Below are positions 1 to 6,633 of a stretch of DNA of 6,633 nt, piece after piece; position 1 is the stretch's first letter, and each line of letters begins with the position of its first letter. This DNA is from DASSBR01 sp035701285 (GTDB lineage Bacteria > Pseudomonadota > Gammaproteobacteria > Natronospirales > DASSBR01): assembly GCA_035701285.1 (NCBI GenBank), contig DASSNT010000078.1, positions 1-6,633 on the forward strand, given 5' to 3'. The position numbers and the translations under genes were made by a program. The notes under the pieces are model-generated. The model saw only the letters and a list, made by a program, of their open reading frames with translations. It searched no databases and had not been told where the DNA came from.

Positions 1-1
1 G

Positions 2-508
2 CGCTTCCCGGTGCTGGTGGATGAAGGCAGGACGGTGGCGGAATCGAGCATCATCATCGAGCACCTGGCGCTGTTTCATCCCGGGCCGGTTGAATTGATT
101 CCGGGCGATGCGCGTGCTGCGCTCGACGTGCGATTCATGGATCGGTTCTTCGACCTCTACGTCTCGACGCCGCAGGCGCGGATCGTAGCTGATAGTCTCC
201 GCAGCGCCGACAATCGCGATCCCCACGGTGTGAGCCAAGCACGCCGGATGCTCGACACGGCCTACCGCTGGCTCGACAACACCATGGCGGGGCGCGAGTG
301 GGCGGCGGGCGACGCTTTCAGCCTCGCCGACTGCGCCGCGGCGCCCGCGCTGTTTTATGCCGATTGGACCCACCCGATCGATCAGCGATTCAACGACGTG
401 CACGCCTACCGCCGGCGTCTGCTCGCACGGCCGTCGTTCGCGAGAGCGGTGGATGAGGCGCGGCCGTATCGCTCGCTGTTTCCGCTCGGCGCGCCGGACC
501 GGGATTAA
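2..508 (+). CDS. Glutathione S-transferase family protein (5' truncated by window edge)
   Basis: Open frame entering from the left edge, 168 residues to the TAA stop. It starts inside the thioredoxin-like N-terminal domain: residues 2-19 read FPVLVDEGRTVAESSIII, the typical GST segment with the cis-proline (P3) before a strand and the Glu-Ser pair (E14-S15) that binds the gamma-glutamyl part of glutathione. The rest is the all-helical C-terminal domain, including the usual 'W.AGD.FSLADCAAAPAL' stretch (about residues 98-116) and a final 'RPSFARAVDEA' helix. GSTs are usually 200-230 residues, so about 50 N-terminal residues, including the catalytic Ser/Cys/Tyr region, lie outside the window. 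The subclass and activity therefore cannot be judged. Family role: cytosolic conjugation of glutathione to electrophiles, or related isomerase or dehalogenase chemistry. It converges on the TetR gene and is not in the same transcription unit. Confidence 0.88.
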   Translation, partial: RFPVLVDEGRTVAESSIIIEHLALFHPGPVELIPGDARAALDVRFMDRFFDLYVSTPQARIVADSLRSADNRDPHGVSQARRMLDTAYRWLDNTMAGREWAAGDAFSLADCAAAPALFYADWTHPIDQRFNDVHAYRRRLLARPSFARAVDEARPYRSLFPLGAPDRD

Positions 509-518
509 TATGGGCGTG

Positions 519-1112
519 CTATTCGGGAGCAAGCGCCGCCATCAGCGTGTCAACCAACTGCTTGACCAGGCGCTGGCCCTCTGCCTCGCTGATGTCCAAA
601 CCGGACAGCGGGCTGATGTAGGCCTGCTGAAAACAACCGCCGAGCAGCAGCCGTGCAGCCGCCAGCGGATCGGCGTCGCTGCGCACCCGGCCGCGTTGCT
701 GCTCCGCGCGCAGGTAGTGCGCCACCAGTTCATGCGCCTTGTGCGGACCTGCGCCGCGCTCACGCAGGTAGTCGCGTTGCGTCGCCAGGCGGCCCGGTTC
801 CGACAGCAGGCAGGCGCCCAGCGGAATGACTTCGCGATAGAAACGCAGCGCGGCGCAGCCGATTTCTTCCAGATTGCCGCGCACGGTGCCGGAGCCTGCC
901 CGTTCCGGAAAGGCGATGACCTGCCTGATGAAATCGGGCAGCCGCTCGCGAAGCACCGACAGGAACAACGCCTCCTTGCTCTCGAAATGGTTATACAAGG
1001 TGCCTTCGGAACAACCGGCTTCGCGCGCGATTTCCCTGGTGGTGGCCTGCGCCAGCCCCTTGGTGCGCATGATGCGTTCGGCGGCTTCAAGAATGCGGTC
1101 GCGGGTATTCAA
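519..1112 (-). CDS. TetR/AcrR family transcriptional regulator
   Basis: About 197 residues, the normal length for the family. The N-terminal domain is a clear TetR DNA-binding domain: 'TRDRILEAAERI' (3-14) is helix 1, and 'TTREIAREAGCSEGTLYNHF' (24-43) is the helix-turn-helix with the signature YNHF, followed by 'SKEALF'. The C-terminal ligand-binding half, from about residue 50, is divergent as usual, so the inducer cannot be predicted. Start: I favour TTG at 1112-1110, preceded by GGAG (1126-1123) with a 10-base spacer. The longer frame from GTG 1151 would place the palindromic boxes inside the coding region and has no good ribosome binding site. An ATG at 1128-1126 is out of frame by one base (see findings). 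The gene is divergent from the DUF2269 gene, and two palindromes lie between them, so it probably represses itself and the rightward operon. Family identity is certain; the target and start are inferred. Confidence 0.93.
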   Translation of the reverse strand: MNTRDRILEAAERIMRTKGLAQATTREIAREAGCSEGTLYNHFESKEALFLSVLRERLPDFIRQVIAFPERAGSGTVRGNLEEIGCAALRFYREVIPLGACLLSEPGRLATQRDYLRERGAGPHKAHELVAHYLRAEQQRGRVRSDADPLAAARLLLGGCFQQAYISPLSGLDISEAEGQRLVKQLVDTLMAALAPE

Positions 1113-1129
1113 AACTCGGGGGCTCCATA

Positions 1130-1158
1130 TTGAAAATGAGTGAGCGCTCACTTAAACT
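1130..1158 (+). promoter_or_regulatory. Candidate sigma70 promoter for the rightward operon
   Basis: TTGAAA (1130-1135, 5/6 match to TTGACA), a 17-base spacer, then TAAACT (1153-1158, 4/6 match to TATAAT). Transcription would start near 1165, leaving a leader of about 33 bases before ATG 1198. The spacer is filled by operator box 1, and box 2 covers the -10 and start region, as expected for a repressed promoter. I could not identify an equally good promoter for the leftward TetR gene. Confidence 0.5.
1137..1154. promoter_or_regulatory. Probable TetR operator box 1
   Basis: TGAGTGAGCGCTCACTTA is an 18-base palindrome with one mismatched pair. Its central 14 bases (1139-1152) are perfectly symmetric. 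It lies in the divergent region next to a TetR gene, where these regulators usually bind, and sits between the candidate -35 and -10 of the rightward promoter. A TetR dimer bound here would block RNA polymerase. Assignment to this regulator is inferred from position and symmetry. Confidence 0.7.
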
Positions 1159-1174
1159 GAGCGTTCACTCAGTT
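1155..1174. promoter_or_regulatory. Probable TetR operator box 2
   Basis: AACTGAGCGTTCACTCAGTT has 7-base arms that pair perfectly around an imperfect 6-base centre. It abuts box 1. The core TGAGCGTTCACTCA (1158-1171) matches TGAGCGCTCACTTA of box 1 (1141-1154) at 12 of 14 positions, so the two boxes also form a direct repeat with a 17-base period. It covers most of the candidate -10 and the expected transcription start of the rightward promoter. Confidence 0.62.
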
Positions 1175-1197
1175 AAGTTTACTGCCGAGGCTGCGCC

Positions 1198-1644
1198 ATG
1201 GTCTACAACCTCTTCCTGTTTCTGCACATAGCCGCCGTGATTGTCTGGATCGGCGGCGGATTTGCCCTCGTCGTGCTGAATGCGCGCATGGCCCGCGATC
1301 CCGACCCGGCCGCCACAGCCGTGCTAAGCCGGCAGGCCGCCTTCTTTGGACGCACCGTGTTCGGCCCTGCGGCGATGACCACTTTGGCGGCCGGCATCGT
1401 CATGATCGCCGTATCGGGAATGGGGACGCCGCTGTGGGTGATCTGGGGCGTCGCCGGTCTCGTCGCGTCCAGCCTGATCGGCGCCATCCCGGTGCGGCGC
1501 ACCGGGCAGGCGCTCGCGGCGCTGCACGGCAAGGGCGGCTCCCAGTCGCGCGCCTTGCGGCGACGGCTGACGCTTTTGAGCACCATCGACCTGCTGTTGC
1601 TGCTGTCCGTGGTCTGGGCGATGGTCTTCAAGCCCATGTTGTAG
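1198..1644 (+). CDS. Small integral membrane protein, DUF2269-like
   Basis: 148 residues with four hydrophobic segments at about 5-28, 54-74, 79-98 and 126-145. The first helix carries 'LHIAAVIVWIGGGF' (9-22), the His-then-W.GG pattern seen in DUF2269 and related small CopD-like membrane proteins. A basic, Gly-rich loop (about 99-124) joins helices 3 and 4. Start: ATG 1198 with GAGG (1187-1190) seven bases upstream. It is the first gene after the operator region and the likely first gene of the operon, with 29 bases to the next gene. The molecular function of the family is unknown; the conserved His near the membrane face could bind a cofactor or metal, but that is speculation. Membrane topology is solid; the family assignment is from memory of the motif. 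Confidence 0.8.
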   Translation: MVYNLFLFLHIAAVIVWIGGGFALVVLNARMARDPDPAATAVLSRQAAFFGRTVFGPAAMTTLAAGIVMIAVSGMGTPLWVIWGVAGLVASSLIGAIPVRRTGQALAALHGKGGSQSRALRRRLTLLSTIDLLLLLSVVWAMVFKPML

Positions 1645-1673
1645 ATCAAGATTGTCACCGCAGGAATCGTCCC

Positions 1674-2039
1674 ATGAGCATATTATTGGATCACCTGATC
1701 GTACCGGCGCGCGACAAGATCGGTTCGGCGCAATTTTTCGCGACGATTTTCGGACTCGAATTCGACCGCAGCACCGTGGGTCATTTTGCGGCCGTTCGCG
1801 TCAATGATTCGCTGACGCTGGACTTTGCATCCGCCGAAGATTTCCAGAGCCATCATTACGCGTTCAAGGTCAGCGAGGCGAGATTCGATGCCATTTTCGC
1901 CCGAATGCAGGAAGACGGCATGCCCTACGGCAGCGGCCCCGGGCGCCTGGAAGATGGCAAGTTCAACCACCGCCGCGGCGGCCGGGGCGTGTATTTTCGC
2001 GACCCGGACGGACATGTGCTGGAACTGCTGACAGCCTGA
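1674..2039 (+). CDS. VOC family (glyoxalase/bleomycin-resistance fold) protein
   Basis: 121 residues, the usual size of a single-chain VOC protein made of two beta-alpha-beta-beta-beta modules. 'LLDHLIVPARD' (4-14) is the first strand with His7, a usual metal ligand. 'SHHYAFKV' (59-66) supplies His60/His61, and 'GVYFRDPDGHVLELLT' (105-120) is the classic C-terminal signature with Glu117, the last metal ligand. The metal site therefore looks intact, so a dioxygenase, lyase, isomerase or thiol-transfer activity on a small molecule is plausible, or simple drug binding. The substrate cannot be told. ATG 1674 follows AGGA (1662-1665) with an 8-base spacer; the frame is open further upstream, but that part overlaps the preceding gene and has no VOC sequence. 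Second gene of the putative operon. Confidence 0.88.
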   Translation: MSILLDHLIVPARDKIGSAQFFATIFGLEFDRSTVGHFAAVRVNDSLTLDFASAEDFQSHHYAFKVSEARFDAIFARMQEDGMPYGSGPGRLEDGKFNHRRGGRGVYFRDPDGHVLELLTA

Positions 2040-2062
2040 CGGCTTCTCTCTACACTCGCCTC

Positions 2063-2094
2063 AAGGATTGCTCATGTTCAACGCAAGGATACTC

Positions 2095-2097
<3 letters not shown>
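2063..2097 (+). repeat. Tandem duplicated ribosome-binding-site/start module
   Basis: AAGGATTGCTCATG (2063-2076) is followed by AAGGATACTCATG (2085-2097). Both copies have the AAGGA motif, a 5-6 base spacer and an ATG, and the two ATGs are in frame, 21 bases apart. In the longer reading the second AAGGAT is translated as part of rare AGG and ATA codons, which suggests that it is primarily a ribosome binding site and that ATG 2095 is the main start. Confidence 0.55.
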
Positions 2098-3071
<974 letters not shown>

Positions 3072-3075
<4 letters not shown>

Positions 3076-3836
3076 TGAACGTGTACGCGGTTCGCGCGAT
3101 TTACCTGTTCGAGATGGCGCGCACGTGGCGCACGCTGCTGCAGAGCATCGTGTCGCCGGTGATTTCGACTTCGCTGTATTTCGTCGTCTTCGGCTCCGCC
3201 ATCGGCTCGCGCATCACGTTGGTCGAAGGCGTGAGCTACGGCGCGTTCATCGTGCCCGGGCTGATCATGCTGATGCTGTTGACGCAAAGCGTGTCCAACG
3301 CGTCGTTCGGCATTTACTTTCCGAAGTTCACCGGGACGATTTACGAGGTCCTGTCCGCGCCGGTTTCGTATTTCGAGGTTGTTCTGGGGTATGTCGGCGC
3401 GGCGGCGAGCAAGTCGATCATCCTCGGGCTGATCATTCTTGCGACCGCGACCCTGTTCGTGCCGATGCAGATCGCGCATCCGGGATGGATGCTGCTGTTT
3501 CTGATATTCACCGCGCTGACGTTCAGCCTGCTCGGCTTTATCATCGGCATCTGGGCGGACAGCTTTGAAAAGCTGCAACTGGTGCCGATGCTGATCATCA
3601 CGCCGCTGACGTTTCTCGGCGGCAGCTTCTATTCGCTCGACATGCTGCCGCCGTTCTGGCAGAAGGTCACGCTCGCCAATCCGGTGGTGTACCTGATCAG
3701 CGGCTTTCGCTGGAGCTTCTACGGCATAGCGGACGTCAGCGTGGCGGCCAGCCTCGGCGCGATCGTTCTGTTTCTGCTGATCGGGCTCGGGGTGGTGTGG
3801 TGGATTTTCAAGACGGGATATCGGCTCAAGGCTTAG
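3072..3836 (+). CDS. yadH: ABC-2 type permease, YadH-like
   Basis: 254 residues, against about 256 for E. coli YadH. Inner-membrane half of the exporter, six hydrophobic segments at about 22-44, 57-77, 105-131, 138-160, 169-187 and 225-246. Family landmarks: 'SPVISTSLYFVVFGSAIGSRI' region in helix 1 (28-48), 'FIVPGLIM' (59-66), the ABC-2 signature region 'LTFLGGSFYSLDMLPPFW' (179-196) and 'NPVVYLISGFRW' (203-214), all close to YadH. It starts at ATG 3072, overlapping the ATPase stop by four bases; an ATG immediately after (3075) is also possible and sits at a better distance (6 bases) from AAGGA (3064-3068). The stop is 11 bases before the next gene, consistent with one transcript. It presumably dimerises and pairs with two ATPase subunits. 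The family is sure; the cargo is unknown. Confidence 0.93.
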
Positions 3837-3847
3837 TGGACCATTAG

Positions 3848-5698
3848 ATGAAATCGCAGGGAAGCCAGTGGCATACACTCAGACGGCTGGCGCCGTTTCT
3901 GTGGGAATACCGCATCCGCGCCGGCGCCGCGCTGGGCGCGCTGATTCTTGCCAAGCTGGCGACCGTCGCGGTGCCGCTGGTGCTGAAAGGGATTGTCGAT
4001 GCCCTGAGTCAATCCGGCAGCGGCGAAGGCGTGCTGGTGTTGCCGCTGGCGTTACTGATTGCATACGGCGCGCTGCGCCTCGCGACAACCGGCTTTGGCG
4101 AAATGCGCGACGTGATCTTTGTGCGCGTAACACGCCACGCGATCCGGCGCATCAGCGTGACGCTGTTTCGCCACCTGCACAACCTCGACCTCGCCTTTCA
4201 CCTGTCGCGCCAGACCGGCAGCCTGTCGCGCGACATCGAACGCGGCGCGCGCGGCATTGGCTTCGTGCTGAGCTTTCTGATCTTCAACATCGTGCCGACG
4301 CTGTTCGAGATTTCGCTGGTCGTGGGGATTCTCCTGTTCCATTACAATGCCGTGTTCGCGCTGGTGATCGTGGCGGCGGTTGTCGTCTACATCACGTTCT
4401 CGATTTTCGTGACCGAATGGCGCACCGGCTTCGTGCGCAAAGTGAACACGCTGGACTCCGCGGCCAACGCCCACGCGATCGACAGCCTGCTGAATTACGA
4501 GACGGTCAAGTATTTCGGCAACGAGGATTTCGAGGCGCGGCGCTACGACGATGATCTGGCGGCATGGGAGACCGAGGCGGTGCGCAACCGCCAATCGCTC
4601 GCCGTATTGAATGCGGGGCAGGGACTGATCATCGCCGCCGGCGTCACCGTGCTGATGATCTTTGCCGCCGACCAGGTCACCACCGGGCGGATGACGGTCG
4701 GCGACCTGGTGATGATCAACGCCTACCTGCTGCAACTGTTTCTGCCGCTCAACTTCCTCGGGTACGTCTATCGCGAAGTCAAAAGTTCGCTGGCGGACAT
4801 GGAGCGGATGTTCGTGCTGATGGACCGGCCCGCGGCGCTTCATGATCCGGCTGAAGGGCGCGAGCTCGCCCCCGCCGGCGGCCATGTCCGTTTCGAGAAT
4901 GTCAGTTTCGGCTATCTGCCGGAACGCCGGATTCTCGACGGCATCGACCTCGACATCCGCCCCGGCATGAAGATCGCCGTCGTCGGCCCGAGCGGCGCCG
5001 GCAAGTCAACGCTCGCGCGGCTGTTGTTCCGCTTCTACGACTGCGACGGCGGCCGCATCACCGTCGACGGCCAGGACATTCGCGATGTCACCCAGGCCAG
5101 CCTGCGCCGCCACATCGGTGTCGTGCCGCAGGACACAGTGCTGTTCAACGCCGACCTGTACTACAACATCGCCTACGGCAATCCGGACGCGGACCGCGCG
5201 GCCGTCGAGCGCGCCGCCGAACTGGCTCATCTCAAGGCCTTTATCGCTACGCTGCCCAACGGCTATGCGACCGAAGTCGGAGAGCGGGGACTGAAATTAT
5301 CCGGCGGTGAAAAGCAGCGTGTCGCGATCGCCCGGGCGATCCTGAAGAACCCGCGCATCCTGATTCTCGACGAAGCGACGTCGTCGCTGGATTCCCGCTC
5401 GGAACGCATGATCCTAGACGCGTTGCGCGACGTGACCCGCAGCCGCACGACGCTGGCGATCGCGCATCGCCTGTCGACGATTGTCGACGCAGACCTGATC
5501 GTCGTCCTCGAAGCCGGGCGCGTCGTCGAACGCGGTACGCACGCGAGTCTGCTCACGGCCGACAGCCATTACGCGCGGCTGTGGCGCTTGCAGAACGAGG
5601 GCGGCGGATCGTCTTCCTCTCCTCTCCCTTCGGGAGAGGAGTCGATGGTTAAAGGAGAGTGCCATGCATCGCAGTCGTCTTTCTGCAATAGTCATTGA
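3848..5698 (+). CDS. atm1: Atm1/ABCB7-type ABC half transporter (fused membrane and ATPase domains)
   Basis: 616 residues. A six-helix exporter domain (about 25-320) is fused to an ATPase domain (about 345-582). The hallmark 'LLNYETVKYFGNE' (214-226) identifies the Atm1/ABCB7/HMT1 group, whose members export glutathione-linked, persulfide or heavy-metal-thiol species and act as homodimers in the inner membrane. ATPase motifs: Walker A GPSGAGKST (380-388), Gln428, signature LSGGEKQR (484-491), Walker B ILILDE (504-509), D-loop SLD (513-515) and His540; all are intact. Aligning by eye to the Novosphingobium Atm1 residues I remember, Tyr181, Arg192, Asn255, Gln258 and Arg309 match glutathione contacts, but Val196 replaces an Arg. 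The native protein seems to end near residue 584; the following 32 residues are encoded by an inverted repeat and by the start of the next gene. ATG 3848 has only a weak GTGGA (3836-3840) upstream. Confidence 0.93.
   Translation: MKSQGSQWHTLRRLAPFLWEYRIRAGAALGALILAKLATVAVPLVLKGIVDALSQSGSGEGVLVLPLALLIAYGALRLATTGFGEMRDVIFVRVTRHAIRRISVTLFRHLHNLDLAFHLSRQTGSLSRDIERGARGIGFVLSFLIFNIVPTLFEISLVVGILLFHYNAVFALVIVAAVVVYITFSIFVTEWRTGFVRKVNTLDSAANAHAIDSLLNYETVKYFGNEDFEARRYDDDLAAWETEAVRNRQSLAVLNAGQGLIIAAGVTVLMIFAADQVTTGRMTVGDLVMINAYLLQLFLPLNFLGYVYREVKSSLADMERMFVLMDRPAALHDPAEGRELAPAGGHVRFENVSFGYLPERRILDGIDLDIRPGMKIAVVGPSGAGKSTLARLLFRFYDCDGGRITVDGQDIRDVTQASLRRHIGVVPQDTVLFNADLYYNIAYGNPDADRAAVERAAELAHLKAFIATLPNGYATEVGERGLKLSGGEKQRVAIARAILKNPRILILDEATSSLDSRSERMILDALRDVTRSRTTLAIAHRLSTIVDADLIVVLEAGRVVERGTHASLLTADSHYARLWRLQNEGGGSSSSPLPSGEESMVKGECHASQSSFCNSH
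5619..5641. repeat. Perfect inverted repeat (hairpin) inside the transporter 3' end
   Basis: Arms CTCCTCTCCC (5619-5628) and GGGAGAGGAG (5632-5641) pair perfectly over 10 bases around a TTC loop. Pyrimidine/purine hairpins of the CCTCTCCC...GGGAGAGG kind are commonly scattered between genes in GC-rich proteobacteria. No T-run follows, so it is a poor intrinsic terminator. It is translated as part of the low-complexity tail of the Atm1-like protein. It could modulate mRNA stability or expression of the downstream gene, or be an inert dispersed element. Confidence 0.75.
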
Positions 5699-6053
5699 TT
5701 GCCTGGATGAACAGTTCGAAGAGTGCGTCGCCTTCTGGGCGGCGGCGTTCGGCGGTCCGCCCCCGCGCAAGCCAGCCAAACGGCAACGTTACGTCAAGCT
5801 GAAGGCGCATCCGGGCGATCTCGACATTCTCCTGCAGCGGGTCGAACGCGACCCCGGCATTCATCTGGATTTCGAGAGCGACTCGGTCTCGAGAGAAGCC
5901 GAGCGGCTGGAAGCAGCCGGGGCGGAGCGAAAGTATCGCATCAAGTCCTGGTGGGTCATGCAGGACCCCGGCGACAACGCGTTTTGCGTAATCCGCAAGC
6001 AGAAGCCGGAGTTGCTGGAGAAATCTGAGCCGTGGCCGGATGGGTCCGCTTAA
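5664..6053 (+). CDS. VOC family, glyoxalase-like domain protein
   Basis: 129 residues. The fold is recognised from 'SAIVIDC' (7-13), 'CVAFWAAAFGG' (21-31), 'GIHLDFESD' followed by 'EAERLEAAGAE' (65-88) and 'WWVMQDPGDNAFCVI' (96-110), the pattern of the glyoxalase-like subgroup. Unlike the first VOC gene in this run, the classical metal ligands are not all kept: Asp12 stands where His is usual and Cys108 where Glu is usual, with only His67 in place. It may therefore bind a ligand without acting as a metal enzyme, or use another mechanism. ATG 5664 has a strong AAGGAG (5652-5657) six bases upstream, and the gene overlaps the last 35 bases of the transporter frame, supporting co-translation. Last gene of the putative operon; substrate unknown. 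Confidence 0.85.
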   Translation: MHRSRLSAIVIDCLDEQFEECVAFWAAAFGGPPPRKPAKRQRYVKLKAHPGDLDILLQRVERDPGIHLDFESDSVSREAERLEAAGAERKYRIKSWWVMQDPGDNAFCVIRKQKPELLEKSEPWPDGSA

Positions 6054-6076
6054 ACATCGCTCATGTACCGGGCCAG

Positions 6077-6097
6077 CGCCGCATCTGCCACGCGGCG
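6077..6097. terminator. Weak hairpin between convergent genes
   Basis: CGCCGC (6077-6082) and GCGGCG (6092-6097) can form a 6-base GC stem with a 9-base loop in the 57-base gap between the second VOC gene and the convergent GNAT gene. There is no U-run on either strand, so termination here is only a positional guess. Confidence 0.2.
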
Positions 6098-6110
6098 TGT
6101 CACCCGCAGA

Positions 6111-6569
6111 CTATACGTTCAGCGTGTAGAACTTGTGCGTTCCATTCTGGCAGACGTACCCGAGCGACTCGTACAGTTTCTGCGCCGGATTATCGGCCGC
6201 CGTTTCCAGCACGAGCTGCCTGGCGCCTGTTTCCGATGCGTGGCGGCGCGCTCGCTCCATTAACGCCCGGCCGACGCCGCGACCGCGACTTCCCGGCACC
6301 ACGAACAGGTCATTCAAGATCCAGATGCGGCACGCTGATACAGACGAAAAGCTCGGATAAAGTTGCACGAAACCCAGCGGTTTGTCCGATTCAAGCGCGA
6401 CGAATACAACTGACTCGCCGCCCTCAAGCCGATCCGACAGAAACTGTCGCGCCAGCGCCAAATCCGGCGCTTGCCTGTAGAACTGCCGATAGCCGTCGAA
6501 CAGCGGCGCGACGAGGTCGATGTCCGCGTCGCTATTGCGAATTTCGCGCAAGTCCAAATTAAGTGCCAT
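6111..6569 (-). CDS. GNAT family N-acetyltransferase
   Basis: 152 residues from ATG 6569, a standard single GNAT domain. 'LREIRNSDADIDLVAPLFDGYRQFY' region (7-31) is the usual start of these enzymes. 'LNDLFVVPGSRGRGVGRALM' (85-104) holds strand 4 and the acetyl-CoA pyrophosphate loop, with R-x-x-G-x-G at 95-100. 'NPAQKLYESLGY' (127-138) is the conserved motif with the Tyr often used as general acid. It transfers an acetyl group from acetyl-CoA to an amine; the acceptor cannot be deduced. Start: ATG 6569 preceded by GGAAGGAAG about 8-10 bases upstream; ATG 6602 and GTG 6629 would add 11 and 20 residues that look unlike the family. It converges on the operon and probably has its own promoter near the right edge, which I could not define. 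Confidence 0.9.
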   Translation of the reverse strand: MALNLDLREIRNSDADIDLVAPLFDGYRQFYRQAPDLALARQFLSDRLEGGESVVFVALESDKPLGFVQLYPSFSSVSACRIWILNDLFVVPGSRGRGVGRALMERARRHASETGARQLVLETAADNPAQKLYESLGYVCQNGTHKFYTLNV

Positions 6570-6633
6570 CGGCTCAGCTTCCTTCCGACGAAACAGCGAC
6601 ATTCTCACATGGAATCCAGCCGCGCTCACCGCT

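Noticed and set aside
357..1133. Plus-strand open frame of 258 codons opposite the TetR gene
   Set aside because: It overlaps the end of the GST gene in another frame and lies entirely opposite a clear TetR protein; no domain is visible.
1120..1180. Leftward promoter for the TetR gene
   Set aside because: Candidates such as TTAACT (1176-1171) have no good -10 at 16-18 bases, and AT-rich TCAATA near 1130 is too close to the start. A promoter must exist nearby, but I cannot place it.
1434..1673. Longer in-frame version of the first VOC protein
   Set aside because: The extra 80 residues lie in the DUF2269 gene in another frame, are Arg/Ala-rich and have no VOC character; ATG 1674 has a good ribosome binding site.
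4052..4885. Minus-strand open frame of 277 codons opposite the membrane domain of the Atm1-like gene
   Set aside because: Composition is that of a reverse-complement shadow, with no recognisable motif.
5619..5650. Intrinsic terminator at the end of the Atm1-like gene
   Set aside because: The hairpin is strong but is followed by GTCGATGG rather than a T-run, lies within the coding frame, and is followed at once by a gene with a strong ribosome binding site.
6054..6110. Small gene or RNA in the gap between the second VOC gene and the GNAT gene
   Set aside because: Only 57 bases, with one weak hairpin and no supported coding or RNA signature.

Overview
The window is ordinary GC-rich chromosomal DNA from a Gram-negative bacterium, most likely a proteobacterium (possibly beta- or gamma-). 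This rests on the GC-rich third codon positions, the glutathione-linked genes (a GST and an Atm1-type exporter), and an ABC-2 pair that closely resembles E. coli YadG/YadH. The taxonomic guess is an inference. There is no integrase, transposase, CRISPR array, rRNA or tRNA.

Layout: (1) The 3' part of a glutathione S-transferase family gene runs off the left edge (2-508, +). (2) It converges, with a 10-base gap, on a TetR-family regulator (519-1112, -). (3) A divergent control region (about 1113-1197) holds two adjacent palindromic boxes lying across a good candidate sigma70 promoter for the right-hand genes. (4) Six tightly spaced co-directional genes follow: a small four-helix membrane protein of the DUF2269 type (1198-1644), a VOC/glyoxalase-fold protein (1674-2039), a YadG-like ABC ATPase (2095-3075), a YadH-like ABC-2 permease (3072-3836, ATGA overlap), an Atm1/ABCB7-type half transporter (3848-5698) and a second VOC protein of a different subtype (5664-6053, overlapping the end of the transporter gene). 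(5) A GNAT acetyltransferase (6111-6569, -) converges on this run.

Working model (inference): the TetR regulator represses a stress or detoxification operon through the two boxes. The YadGH-type exporter, the Atm1-type exporter (the family moves glutathione-linked or heavy-metal/thiol compounds) and the two glyoxalase-fold proteins would handle a shared toxic or electrophilic compound. The neighbouring GST fits this theme but is not part of the operon. Each family is known. The combination, and the regulator's ligand, cannot be identified from sequence alone.

Points worth a second look: the operator/promoter architecture; a possible one-base slip at the start of the TetR gene; a duplicated ribosome-binding-site/start module before the YadG-like gene; an inverted repeat that seems to have given the Atm1-like protein a non-native tail running into the next gene; and a Val where characterised Atm1 proteins have a glutathione-contacting Arg. 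I see no clearly new type of system here.
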